Origin: Terriglobales bacterium
GTDB lineage: Bacteria > Acidobacteriota > Terriglobia > Terriglobales > Acidobacteriaceae
Assembly (NCBI GenBank): GCA_035567895.1
Contig: DATMPC010000109.1
Location: forward strand, 1 to 45,764
Direction of reading: 5' to 3'
Length of the DNA: 45,764 nt
The notes beneath the pieces are model-generated. The model saw nothing but the letters and a program-made list of their open reading frames with translations. It had not been told where the DNA came from and did not search any database. Position 1 is the stretch's first letter; each line of letters opens with the position of its first letter. The translations under genes were made by a program, and so were the position numbers. Below, one piece after another: positions 32,087 to 40,999 of the stretch.

Positions 32087-33148
32087 GTGACGGCAACTTT
32101 GAGCAAGCAGGCTGAGCTTATTTTCCTCAGTGTATTGACCCTGCTCGGTCTGTATTTGTCCTACTTGCTGGTGCGGCCATACGCTGCACCAATTCTGTTC
32201 GCTCTAGTTCTTGCGATTATCTTTTATCCGCTGTACGAGAAATTGCGCCGCCTTGTGCGAAATCCATCGGCGCGCGCCTTACTCACCACACTCATTACCC
32301 TGATTGCTACCGTACTTCCGCTCGTTCTTCTGGCGATCGCCCTGAGCCGCGAACTCACCGATCTGTACCAAACGCTTACAGTGAAGAGCGCGGCTGGAGG
32401 CGGCATCGCACAACTCCTTCTGCATTACGGACAAGTGGCAACTGAGTGGATTCGCCAACGTATTGGACTCCCACCAATCGACATTCGAGGTGTAACTCTG
32501 CGGTATGTGGGGCAAGCTAGTGCGGCGATCGTTCAGTTCGGGGCGGGGGCAATTGCGAATTTCTTTAAGTTGCTGGTCGATGCGGCGATCGCTTTTCTGC
32601 TCCTCTTTTTTCTCTTTCGCGATGGCAGATCCGGACTCAAGCGAGTTACTTCTAATTTGCCCATGAGCGACGAACGGGCGTCGGAACTATTCCGTCGAAT
32701 CGGCTCCACTGTAACGGCGACTTTCTATGGCGGGCTCGCGGTGGCCGCGATCCAAGGGACCCTTGCTGGCCTCGCGTTCTATGTTCTCGGATTACAGTCC
32801 GCGGTATTGTGGGGCTTTGTCACGGCCATCGCTTCTCTCTTGCCGGTGGTTGGATCGGCAACCGTGTGGGTGCCAATGTCAGTCGTGTTGCTCGCCAGCG
32901 GGCATTGGCTGAAGGCGGTTGTGCTTTTGGGCTGGGGATTTGGCGTCGTGGGACTCGTGGACAATTTAGTTCGTCCGCTAATCGTACGGGCGGGCACCCA
33001 GCTTCACATGGTTTTTATCTTTCTTTCTCTTCTCGGCGGACTGAGCGCTTTCGGAATGCTGGGACTTTTCTTGGGTCCGGTGATCCTCTCAGTCACAGGA
33101 GCGGTAATTGGGATGTTGCGCGATGAAGTCGCGCGGAGGAATGCCTAA
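32087..33148 (+). CDS. AI-2E family transporter (PerM-like permease)
   Basis: 353 residues from a GTG at 32087 with a GGGAGC site. About eight hydrophobic helices fit the family, including LIFLSVLTLLGLYLSYLLV and ILFALVLAIIFYPLY near the N-terminus, then LLVDAAIAFLLLFFLFRDG, and the C-terminal pair LLPVVGSATVWVPMSVVLLA and LSLLGGLSAFGMLGLFLGPVIL. The AI-2E family includes TqsA (AI-2 export) and YtqA/YueF-type Na+/H+ antiporters; the substrate cannot be told. It is followed, 186 bases on, by the receiver-protease fusion in the same direction. A short hairpin (TGCAATC / GATTGCA, 33165-33183) lies between them. Confidence 0.92.
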   Translation: MTATLSKQAELIFLSVLTLLGLYLSYLLVRPYAAPILFALVLAIIFYPLYEKLRRLVRNPSARALLTTLITLIATVLPLVLLAIALSRELTDLYQTLTVKSAAGGGIAQLLLHYGQVATEWIRQRIGLPPIDIRGVTLRYVGQASAAIVQFGAGAIANFFKLLVDAAIAFLLLFFLFRDGRSGLKRVTSNLPMSDERASELFRRIGSTVTATFYGGLAVAAIQGTLAGLAFYVLGLQSAVLWGFVTAIASLLPVVGSATVWVPMSVVLLASGHWLKAVVLLGWGFGVVGLVDNLVRPLIVRAGTQLHMVFIFLSLLGGLSAFGMLGLFLGPVILSVTGAVIGMLRDEVARRNA

Positions 33149-33334
33149 GAGCAAGTGACGCGCGTGCAATCTTCTTGATTGCAGGCAAGTTCGACATGGA
33201 TCAGCAATTCGGGGCGGCCATCGGTCTTTCGTTGTTTTCTCTGAATGCTGCTACTATTCGTCGGCGACAAACATCAAATCCGCGGGACTAAAATGCACTG
33301 AGGATCGCTTAAGAAAGGCAGCAGGAAATTCTCG

Positions 33335-34990
33335 ATGGAGTTTGGACCTGACAAGGCATTTGTAGTTGAAGTGGACGCTAGCTCGCGCGAGCACGTTGCA
33401 AAGATTCTCACTGACGCGGGATATCAAGTCTCGAGCCAAATCGCTGCCACTTTGAAAATGGTGCTGGCGTCCATGCCCGATGTGATCGTTATGGGCGCGA
33501 GTCCTCCCGATCTTGACTGCTGCGACCTGCTCTCGGATATAAAGCGGTCGGAGCAGGCGCGGCATATTCGCGTAATCATGCTGGCCGAGGGCGGGACTGC
33601 GGAACGAATCCGCGGGCTCGATCTGGGCGCCGACGATGCGCTTTCTGTGCCATTCGACGATCGCGAGTTATTGGCTCGCGTGCGCGCTCAGCTTCGCGAG
33701 AAGCGTCCCGAGGACGATTTGCGCGCGAGCGTGCGTGATGGCCGGAATTCGCGGCGAGAAGCTCGTCGTGTTCTCAGCGCGCTCAATCGAGGACGACGTA
33801 CACTGCGTCTTGGCGTCACGCTACTCATAGTTGTTGCGGCGCTCGCCACCGGCGGACTCGGCTTCCTCTACTGGCGTTCGCAACGACAAGACGTTCGCGT
33901 TTACACCGCGCTTGCGAAGTTGCAGACCGGAATCGCGAGCGAACGCGAACTGCTGGAACTGGCCCGCAAGGCAAGAGCCCAGGCGGAACAAAGCGCGACC
34001 GACTCCACCGAAGCGCAGCGCCAGGATCTAAAGCGACAAAACAAAGAACTGCGCGACAAGATAGCCGGGGCCGATCCATCGCAGGTGGCAGAACTCGAAC
34101 GCCAGCTTCGGACGTCGAACGACCGCCTGCAGAAACTCGAAACCGAACGCACGGTTGCGCAGGATGTAATCCGCTCGTACTCGTCCAGCGTATGCCTGCT
34201 GCACGTAGTGGTTGGCTTTCGCGACAAAGGTTCGGGCCTGATTCTTCGCTACACCGCGATGACTCCCAACGGCTCACCGCCTCCGGAGGGGAATGGGCAC
34301 ACCCAGGTTCAGCTCGGTGGAATAGGTCCCGAAGTGCACATGGACGCCTTCGGAACGGGGTTTCTAGTTTCTGCCGACGGCCGCATCGTTACGAACCATC
34401 ACGTCGTTGAGCCCTGGTGGAAGAACGACGACATCGCGGAACTGCTGAAGCAGGCGGTTGACCTCGAACCCAGAGTTGTCGAGATGACTGCGTACTTTCC
34501 CGGCATCTCTCATGGCATTCAGGTAACCTCGCAAAAAATTTCCTCCGATGCTGACCTTGCTGTGGTTGCCGGCAACATCTCGGGACTGAAGCTGAAGCTG
34601 CTGTCGATGGATGACAGTCCCAAGGCCGCCGTGAGCGGACAGCCGGTTGTGCTGATCGGCTATCCCACGGGCGTAGATGCGATTCTCGCGCGAACCAGCG
34701 AAGATGCTGTGCGCTCGATCGCCGCCAATACCAACGGAGATCCAACCAGCCTGGTCACCGAGCTGGCGCATCGCAACCTGATACGGCCGACCAACACGCA
34801 AGGGCACATCGGCGACGTCCTCGCCGACAAGATCATCTACGACGCGCAAACCACTTCCGGGGGATCGGGCGGTCCGCTGTTCAATGCTGAAGGCAAAGTG
34901 ATCGCCGTAAACGTAGCCATGCTCCGCGACTTCGGAGGCTCGAACTTCGCGATTCCAGTCCGCTACGCGAAGCCGCTGCTGCCGCGTTAA
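33335..34990 (+). CDS. Degenerate receiver domain - TM - coiled coil - HtrA-like serine protease
   Basis: 551 residues. Residues 1-125 follow the response-regulator receiver fold (PDVIVMGASPPDLDCCDLLSDIKRS; GLDLGADDALSVPFDDRELLARV), but the key residues are lost: the phospho-acceptor Asp is Gly54, the switch Thr/Ser is Ala84 and the conserved Lys is Val105. It is therefore a pseudo-receiver. A TM helix (about 158-180) and a coiled coil (about 195-280) lead to a trypsin-like protease domain with an intact triad: His356 in TNHHVV, Asp407 in DADLAVV and Ser511 in GGSGGPL. The protease should face the periplasm with the receiver in the cytoplasm. No PDZ domain is seen. The arrangement suggests inside-to-outside control of a protease; that is inference. 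Confidence 0.9.
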   Translation: MEFGPDKAFVVEVDASSREHVAKILTDAGYQVSSQIAATLKMVLASMPDVIVMGASPPDLDCCDLLSDIKRSEQARHIRVIMLAEGGTAERIRGLDLGADDALSVPFDDRELLARVRAQLREKRPEDDLRASVRDGRNSRREARRVLSALNRGRRTLRLGVTLLIVVAALATGGLGFLYWRSQRQDVRVYTALAKLQTGIASERELLELARKARAQAEQSATDSTEAQRQDLKRQNKELRDKIAGADPSQVAELERQLRTSNDRLQKLETERTVAQDVIRSYSSSVCLLHVVVGFRDKGSGLILRYTAMTPNGSPPPEGNGHTQVQLGGIGPEVHMDAFGTGFLVSADGRIVTNHHVVEPWWKNDDIAELLKQAVDLEPRVVEMTAYFPGISHGIQVTSQKISSDADLAVVAGNISGLKLKLLSMDDSPKAAVSGQPVVLIGYPTGVDAILARTSEDAVRSIAANTNGDPTSLVTELAHRNLIRPTNTQGHIGDVLADKIIYDAQTTSGGSGGPLFNAEGKVIAVNVAMLRDFGGSNFAIPVRYAKPLLPR

Positions 34991-35191
34991 TTCATAAGGT
35001 TGGGATGAACAAGAAACAGTCATAGGAGAGCCGTCCGTCTCGGCCGTGTTTTGCCCGCGGTTGCTAAGAGTCCCAGGAGATCTAGCCTGTTTCGGTTCGA
35101 GATGTAGACCTTCTTGAAGTCCCCAACAGAAAACACGGGCGGAGGCGGGCGGTTCTCCTGCTTTTTCTTGTTTTTCTTCTTGCCCTAATAG

Positions 35192-35659
35192 TTAGGCGGA
35201 AGCCACCAGGCGAGCGTATTCCGAGTCAGCCTGCGGAGACATTAGAACCCAAAGGGTGTAGACGCCTAGAGCTGTTCCAAATGGAACATTGAGCAAGGCA
35301 ATGAACGCCATCACTAAGGCTAGAGGACGGCCCCAGCTTTGTCGTTCAAGCAAGCTAAAGCCGGTAATCAAACTCACGCCTGCTTTTGCTAGAAGGAAAA
35401 CAGCGATACCGCTCAGAAGTGGATGGATAAACGCCGGATGCTCCCCGCTGCCGTAGCGCCCAAAGATCGTGTTGGAAACAATCAGCAGTATGCAGCCACC
35501 GACAGCATGAAGAAGTGCGTAGGCGATCCACAGGATCCCAACTAACCTCAGATGTTGTTCGACGCGGCTAAGAAGCGTCCTGCCGATTACCGCATGGCCG
35601 CATTTGTTGCAAACCGTCTGATTGGCCACAAGTGCGTTGCCGCAGAAGTTGCAGTACAT
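35192..35659 (-). CDS. Zinc-ribbon membrane protein of unknown function
   Basis: 155 residues. The N-terminus MYCNFCGNALVANQTVCNKCGHAV is a short zinc ribbon (two CxxC pairs). Three to four TM helices follow (LVGILWIAYALLHAVGGCILLIV, PLLSGIAVFLLAKAGVSLITGF, PLALVMAFIALLNVPFGTALGVYTLWVL). The ribbon-plus-membrane layout is common in bacterial proteins of unknown function. It stands alone, convergent with the protease fusion. Confidence 0.87.
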   Translation of the reverse strand: MYCNFCGNALVANQTVCNKCGHAVIGRTLLSRVEQHLRLVGILWIAYALLHAVGGCILLIVSNTIFGRYGSGEHPAFIHPLLSGIAVFLLAKAGVSLITGFSLLERQSWGRPLALVMAFIALLNVPFGTALGVYTLWVLMSPQADSEYARLVASA

Positions 35660-35867
35660 AGGGGATAGGTCTTCCTTCTGGATGCAACAACTTACTACAA
35701 CTCCCTGATCGATAGTGAATACGCGAATTGTATCGGGGAAGTTCCAGAATGACCTCCGTAGAAGGTGCCTTTTAATCCCCCTGCATTTGCGTAGTCACTG
35801 AACATTCATTCTCTCCTCAACTTGTATTGACAATCGGCAACTAGGGTTGGCGACCGGAGGAATTCGA

Positions 35868-37571
35868 ATGCTTTTTGAAACGAATACGAAGATTCAGGCC
35901 CCAACAAGGCTAGCGACACTCGCGTCATGCTGCCTGTTGACGTTAGGTTCGCTCGCGTTCGCCGCCGACCCCACTTCAGTCCCTTCTGCCAACCCGAAAG
36001 TTGCTGGGTTTTGGAAGGCAGACATTCTTTCACCTGAGCTTGTAGAAGCACCGGTCGCTCAAGGCGCAATCCCGGTGGAGAATCCATCCGCATTGGTTGG
36101 CTTCTATGGCTACAACAACGATGGTCCACTGCTCCCGGCTCCCGGCGCAGATACGACCGGAGTAGCAAAAATAGAAGCGTCTAAGACCGAGCCCGACAAG
36201 AACACTTACCTCATCCTGCGGAATCAGAAGGGATCCGATCCCAATTACAACTACGGTACCCACTTTCTGTTTCAGGGGCATGAGACGGGACAGACTGGCT
36301 ACATCACGCGCATCAACCTCGATGCCGACGGACCACATCGCGTCACCCTGATGGCCGACCAGGACGTAAACGGCCTCCAGCTGCCAACGATCGACGGTTC
36401 CACCTGGTATCCGTTCTCTGAGCACCTCCTGTTCACTGTCGAAGGAGGCGCTCGTGGCGGCGTTTTTCAGTCCACTCTTGGAGATGACTCGAGCCGCACA
36501 TTCAAATCGACGGTTGAAGATCTCGGCGGAATCATGGGCCGGGGCGGCTATGAGGGAATCCAGGCAGATCCCTGGGGCAACCTGATGATTGTCGAAGATT
36601 CCGGCGGAGCTGCGGGTGCCGTAAATAAGAACGCAAAACAGCCAAACAGCTTCGTCTTTCGTTTCATCCCTAATGATCCGCGTGATTTGAAGAAGGGTGG
36701 AAAGCTGCAGGCACTTCAGGTAATCGGGCGTTCGGGCTCTCCAATCATCTTCCACGCCGGTCAGGCTGATGCGGACATCCTGAGTCAGGACGTGAAGGAC
36801 CTGCACACCTATGGCCTCGTATTCCGTACGAACTGGGTCACTGTCCAGAACACTACGAGCAGCACCGCTCCGTTCAACGCCAATGCTGCGGCAAAGGCAG
36901 CGAATGCGACGCCGTTCAAGCGGCCCGAAAATGGTCAGTTCCGTCCCGGCTCGAACTTCACCGAATTCTTCTTCGACGAGACTGGGGACACCAACGCACA
37001 AACTGAAGCTGGCAGCGCGTTCGGTGGCTTCGGCTCAATCATGAAGCTCCGGACATCTCCCAGATCGGATGTCGGCGCACTGCAGCTCTTCTTCTTAGGC
37101 GACCTCGACCACACTGGCTTCGACAACACAGCTTTCTGGACGAAGGACAAGATCGTCTTCGTGGAAGACCGCGGCGACGGTTTGCACAGCGATCACAGCG
37201 CCCTCGACTCTGCGTTCTTGTTTGACGTCCGGGTCAACTATGGAGCCTCAGGAGCACCACAACCGATTCGTCTGCTGGCCCAGGGACGTGATCCTTCGGC
37301 AACACTAGATTCCGGGTTTCTGGCCGTGAAAGGAACCAAGCTCCAGAACGAAGGAGACAACGAAATCACCGGCTGGCATCTTTCTAACGGCGATCCGGGC
37401 GTAGACGGCCTGCTGGGTGCGAGAAATCCGCATCCGTTCAAAGACGGATGGAGGCTCTTCTACACCGGGCAGCATGGCGACAACGTCACGTACGAGATCC
37501 TGCCATCAGCATCCGGACAACACGACCGCGATGACTTCAACGGCGGCCACGATCGCGACGATGATGAGTAA
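35868..37571 (+). CDS. Secreted PhoX/DUF839-like beta-propeller protein
   Basis: 567 residues from the ATG at 35868, which has GGAGGAATTC upstream; the frame to 35847 adds an unlikely tail. A signal peptide (about 1-34, ending GSLAFAADP) is followed by a DUF839/PhoX-like propeller. Landmarks are YEGIQADPWGNLMIVEDSGG (about 226-245), the central RPENGQF (about 362), and DKIVFVEDRGDGLH (about 423). In PhoX the propeller binds Fe and Ca at conserved acidic and Cys residues; the match here is partial, so phosphatase activity is not certain. The C-terminus is rich in Asp, His and Arg (QHDRDDFNGGHDRDDDE), possibly metal-binding. A strong terminator follows at 37593-37620. Confidence 0.82.
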   Translation: MLFETNTKIQAPTRLATLASCCLLTLGSLAFAADPTSVPSANPKVAGFWKADILSPELVEAPVAQGAIPVENPSALVGFYGYNNDGPLLPAPGADTTGVAKIEASKTEPDKNTYLILRNQKGSDPNYNYGTHFLFQGHETGQTGYITRINLDADGPHRVTLMADQDVNGLQLPTIDGSTWYPFSEHLLFTVEGGARGGVFQSTLGDDSSRTFKSTVEDLGGIMGRGGYEGIQADPWGNLMIVEDSGGAAGAVNKNAKQPNSFVFRFIPNDPRDLKKGGKLQALQVIGRSGSPIIFHAGQADADILSQDVKDLHTYGLVFRTNWVTVQNTTSSTAPFNANAAAKAANATPFKRPENGQFRPGSNFTEFFFDETGDTNAQTEAGSAFGGFGSIMKLRTSPRSDVGALQLFFLGDLDHTGFDNTAFWTKDKIVFVEDRGDGLHSDHSALDSAFLFDVRVNYGASGAPQPIRLLAQGRDPSATLDSGFLAVKGTKLQNEGDNEITGWHLSNGDPGVDGLLGARNPHPFKDGWRLFYTGQHGDNVTYEILPSASGQHDRDDFNGGHDRDDDE

Positions 37572-37592
37572 TTAGTAATGCTTTTGCAGATA

Positions 37593-37620
37593 AAAGGGCG
37601 ACATAAATGTCGCCCTTTCT
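37593..37620 (+). terminator. Intrinsic terminator after the PhoX-like gene
   Basis: Stem AAAGGGCGACAT / ATGTCGCCCTTT, 12 perfect pairs with a 2-base centre, then a T-rich run CTTTCTT. The stop codon is 22 bases upstream. Confidence 0.9.
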
Positions 37621-37691
37621 TTCTTCAAAGCGAGCCTCGACGTTGTTTGAATGCTGCTAAACCTGCAAGTCCTGTGTGTCGGTATGCAGAG

Positions 37692-40457
37692 TTACTCTTC
37701 CCGCAGTGCTTCCAGAGGATCCAGGTGGGAAGCCTTCTGCGCAGGAACAAAACTTGCCATCATGGCGACAATGGTAAGCAATGCGATGGCCGCGCCCAGG
37801 ATAGTAGGATCGGTGTTCTTCACTCCAAATAACATGCTGCGGGCGGCGCGCGACACCCACCACGACAGCGCCGCACCGGCCACCAGTCCGATGCCAAGCA
37901 GTTCAACAGCTTCCCGCATAACGAGTTTGAGAACGCGCATTCGGTCAGCGCCGAGCGCCATTCTGATGCCGATCTCGTTGCGCCGGCGCAGGGCCATGTA
38001 GGAGATCAATCCATACAGCCCAATCGTGGTCAGTACCGCAGCTAGTACTCCAAAAAATCCGGAGAGCGATGCCATCAGCCGTTCGCGGACGAGCGTGTCG
38101 CGAATTTGTGTCTTCAATACAGTGAACTGAATCAAGATTGCCGGATTAATCTCCGCCACCGCCTGCTCGACCGCGGTCGTAAGCGAATCGAGCTGCAGGT
38201 CGGAGCGCATTACGACGGAGCAACTCGTGTCAGGCTGTTTGTCCTGACCGCGCGGGACGAACGCAATCGGGGTCAACTCCTCACGCAATGTGCGGTATTT
38301 CGTGTCTTTTACAACACCGACTACCTGATACACCGATTCCGGTTTGCCTGCGCCTTCGTCGACTTTGAAAGTCTGCCCCAGCGGATCTTTGTCTTTAAAG
38401 AGTTTTCGTACAAATGTTTCATTGACGACTGCGACTGCGGGAGAGTTAAGCGTGTCGGAGAGGCTCACGTCGCGGCCGCGAAGAATCGGAGTGCCCATGG
38501 TCTTGAAAAATCCCGGACTCACCCGATCAAACCAGGAGACTTCCTGCAGCTCTTCTCCGGAAGCGTTCGTGTGGACCGAATCATTCCATCCATTTCCACT
38601 CACGGGAACGATGGAGACCCCGGCGGCCGCTTCCACTCCGGGAAGAGATTGCATGCGATCCGCGAGTTGCTGCTTAAAGCCATTTCTCATCTCTACGGGG
38701 ATGTTGAGCTGAGTGAAATCGAGATCGGCTACCAGGATTCCCGTCTGCCGAAACCCAGCATCAACGGAGACGAGCTTCTGAAAACTGCGCACGAACAGGA
38801 GTGCACCTACCAGCAACACCATCGACAGCGCCACCTGCGCAACTACGAGCACTCGACGCATTCCGAGTCGTTCGCGCCCGCCGATCGCTCCGCGTGCTCC
38901 GGCCTTCATTGCCACAATGGGCGGCGTAGCCGTGGCCCGCATGGCTGGCGTAAGTCCGAAGAAAAGGCACGTGAGGACTGCAACCAATCCGCTGAAGCCA
39001 AGCACCCGCCAATCGAGTGTGACATCCAGTGCTACCTGTCCACCGCTCGTCATGAGAAAGGAGATCAGGACTCGAGTCAGAACCTGTGCGAGTAATATGC
39101 CCGCCGCCGCCCCGATTCCGGCTATGAGCAGGCTCTCCATCATCAACTGCTGGAGCAGTCGCGTACGCGACGCGCCCAACGCGAGCCGCACGGCGATCTC
39201 CCGTTCGCGTGCATTCGCTCTGGCAAACATGAGGTTCGCCAGGTTCGCGCAGGCAATCAGCAGCACAGTTCCCGCAATGGCCAGCAACATCCACAAGGGC
39301 TGCTCGTATTCCGTGCGCAGGTTAGAAATCCCAGCGCTCGCCGGATAGGCCGCCAACTTCCACGACAGGAACTCCTTGGCCTCTTTCTCCTTGTACCGTT
39401 CCGGAAGAGTCGCCTGGAAGACTCCCGGTGATATCGACTCCAACTGCGCCGTCGCCTTGGCCGGAGTCCATCCTGGTTTCAGACGGCCAACGACGGCCAA
39501 CCACCATCCGTCGCGACGATCGAGTACTTTCCACTCGCCATCGATGATGGCTTCGCTGCAGATCGGTACGGCAACATCAAACGAGTGTCCCACCTCCATG
39601 CCGTAAAAACCGGCAGGAGTTACGCCGATGATCTCTGCGGGGTGCCCGTCAAGCGTAAGCTTGCTGCCCACAGCCGACGCGTTGCCGCCATATTCCCGTT
39701 TCCAGAACGGGAAGCTGATCACCGCTCCCGGCGAGCCGCAGCCCTTAGTGTCATCGGCCGACGAAATCAGCCGTCCGGCCGCCGGGAGCACGCCGAGGAT
39801 ATTAAAGAAGTCGCCACTTACGTAAATCCCTCGGGCAATACGCGATCTTCCACCGGTCGCAAGGTTGAAGCTGGTCGAGTTCCAGGCAGCGATCCCAGAA
39901 AATGCCTGCTCGTGGTCACGAATTTGTTCCCAAATCGGATTCGTGAAAGTGGAGAAGCTGCCGCGGAAATTTCCAGACCGCCCGTGGCTGTTGGAGGGCT
40001 TCAGGTAGACCAGCTCCTCCGGATTCCTCACCGGCAGACTGCGCAGCCGCACCGCGTTCAGCAACTGGAAGATCGCGGTATTCGCTCCAATGCCCAGCGC
40101 AAGTGACAGAATCGCCACCGCAGCGAATCCCGGACTGAGCCGCAAGCTCCGCAACGCATAGCGCACATCCTGACCGAGATGGGCCAGCGAGCCGCCATGC
40201 CATGGTCCACCTGCAGGCACTGGCTCAAAACGCGGCTGACGCGCCACTCGCCGCAGCCCATCGGCCAGTAGGTTGCGCTCATCGAGTTCTGCCAAAAGTG
40301 CAGCGTACGCGTCTTGCTCCGGAGTTCCTCGCGATTTCAGCTCTGCATAGCGGTCCTCGAGGTGCTGGCCGAGTTCCTCGACAATCGCCGCTTCGCGCGT
40401 AGATTCGAGTTTCAACAGCGCCAGCCGCTTTCTGACCTCGTCTCTGAACTCAGGCAT
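37692..40457 (-). CDS. ADOP-family duplicated FtsX/MacB permease
   Basis: 921 residues. The N-terminal 75 residues (MPEFRDEVRKRLALLKLESTREAAIVEELGQHLEDRYAELKSRG) form the helical cap found in acidobacterial duplicated orphan permeases. Two MacB_PCD/FtsX modules follow: one with TM1 at about 112-132 (GFAAVAILSLALGIGANTAIF), its periplasmic core at about 150-360 and TM helices near 380-510; a second periplasmic core after 540; and final TM helices at about 790-905 ending AQKASHLDPLEALREE. No ABC ATPase adjoins it, as usual for this family. Its start overlaps the PadR gene by 8 bases, so PadR probably controls it. Substrate and role (efflux or lipoprotein handling) are unknown. Confidence 0.95.
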   Translation of the reverse strand: MPEFRDEVRKRLALLKLESTREAAIVEELGQHLEDRYAELKSRGTPEQDAYAALLAELDERNLLADGLRRVARQPRFEPVPAGGPWHGGSLAHLGQDVRYALRSLRLSPGFAAVAILSLALGIGANTAIFQLLNAVRLRSLPVRNPEELVYLKPSNSHGRSGNFRGSFSTFTNPIWEQIRDHEQAFSGIAAWNSTSFNLATGGRSRIARGIYVSGDFFNILGVLPAAGRLISSADDTKGCGSPGAVISFPFWKREYGGNASAVGSKLTLDGHPAEIIGVTPAGFYGMEVGHSFDVAVPICSEAIIDGEWKVLDRRDGWWLAVVGRLKPGWTPAKATAQLESISPGVFQATLPERYKEKEAKEFLSWKLAAYPASAGISNLRTEYEQPLWMLLAIAGTVLLIACANLANLMFARANAREREIAVRLALGASRTRLLQQLMMESLLIAGIGAAAGILLAQVLTRVLISFLMTSGGQVALDVTLDWRVLGFSGLVAVLTCLFFGLTPAMRATATPPIVAMKAGARGAIGGRERLGMRRVLVVAQVALSMVLLVGALLFVRSFQKLVSVDAGFRQTGILVADLDFTQLNIPVEMRNGFKQQLADRMQSLPGVEAAAGVSIVPVSGNGWNDSVHTNASGEELQEVSWFDRVSPGFFKTMGTPILRGRDVSLSDTLNSPAVAVVNETFVRKLFKDKDPLGQTFKVDEGAGKPESVYQVVGVVKDTKYRTLREELTPIAFVPRGQDKQPDTSCSVVMRSDLQLDSLTTAVEQAVAEINPAILIQFTVLKTQIRDTLVRERLMASLSGFFGVLAAVLTTIGLYGLISYMALRRRNEIGIRMALGADRMRVLKLVMREAVELLGIGLVAGAALSWWVSRAARSMLFGVKNTDPTILGAAIALLTIVAMMASFVPAQKASHLDPLEALREE

Positions 40458-40794
40458 TCTCCAACCCCGTAATACTGCTCATCGCTGCCACGAACGCTTG
40501 CCAGGTGTTGCGCTGCGCTCTCAGCACCTTCCGTCCGGCGGCCGTCAACCTGTAGTAGCGCCGACGCCGCTGACCGGCCTTCTCGGTCCAGCGCCCTTGG
40601 ATCCATCCGCGATCCTCAAGCCTGTAGAGGAGCGGGTAGAGTGAGGCGACGTTGAACCGAAGCGTTCCGCCTGAGCGAGTCTCGATGATCTTGCTGATCT
40701 CGTATCCGTGCCGCGGACGGTCTTCCACTAGCGAAAGGATCATCAACTCGGCGCTGCCCTTCTTCAACTCACGATCCAGCATTGATGCTGCCAT
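40450..40794 (-). CDS. PadR family transcriptional regulator
   Basis: About 114 residues from the ATG at 40794 (MAAS) or the one at 40782 (MLDREL); the open frame continues to 40923 but crosses a perfect hairpin and is rejected. The PadR signature is complete: KGSAELMILSLVEDRPRHGYEISKIIETRSGGTLRFNVASLYPLLYRLEDRGWIQGRWTEKAGQRRRRYYRLTAAG. It overlaps the ADOP permease gene by 8 bases. In this family the regulator usually represses the permease and itself until a ligand binds. An AT-rich symmetric site over the start (40793-40813) is a plausible operator. Confidence 0.93.
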   Translation of the reverse strand: MAASMLDRELKKGSAELMILSLVEDRPRHGYEISKIIETRSGGTLRFNVASLYPLLYRLEDRGWIQGRWTEKAGQRRRRYYRLTAAGRKVLRAQRNTWQAFVAAMSSITGLENA

Positions 40795-40813
40795 ATATGT
40801 CTGTGCAATATAT
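40793..40813. promoter_or_regulatory. Possible PadR operator
   Basis: ATATAT (40793-40798) and ATATAT (40808-40813) face each other across 9 bases at the PadR start. Its position and symmetry fit a PadR autoregulatory site, but AT-rich repeats are easy to find. Confidence 0.4.
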
Positions 40814-40912
40814 TGCTGAAGCACTGACGTGTCAATCGGCTTAGACCGTGGTGGCAATTGAAGGTTAGGTCGATTTTTCTGGCGCTGTTTGGTGGGCTGT
40901 TGGCATGCATGA

Positions 40913-40944
40913 GAACGGCCCACGGTCGCGGCCGTGGGCCGTTC
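40913..40944. terminator. Perfect GC-rich hairpin upstream of PadR
   Basis: GAACGGCCCACGG / CCGTGGGCCGTTC, 13 pairs with a 6-base loop. On the plus strand it is followed by TTGCC. It lies between the DUF3455 and PadR genes, which are both on the minus strand, so it could end readthrough from DUF3455 into PadR. Confidence 0.7.
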
Positions 40945-40962
40945 TTGCCTTAGTGGTGCGAA

Positions 40963-40997
40963 GCGCTATTACCGTCAAAGGATGACGGTAATAGCGC
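40963..40997. terminator. Perfect hairpin just after the DUF3455 stop
   Basis: GCGCTATTACCGTCA / TGACGGTAATAGCGC, 15 pairs with a 5-base loop, two bases beyond the stop codon of 41000-41686 on the minus strand. No T-tract follows. Together with 40913-40944 it makes two adjacent strong hairpins. Confidence 0.7.
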
Positions 40998-40999
40998 GC

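Noticed and set aside
38106-39095. 329-codon plus-strand frame inside the permease gene
   Set aside because: Shadow of the ADOP gene on the other strand; the permease frame has clear domains and start/stop.
40795-40923. Extension of PadR upstream
   Set aside because: It crosses a perfect 13-bp hairpin (40913-40944), begins beyond the AT-rich operator-like site and adds no conserved residues.
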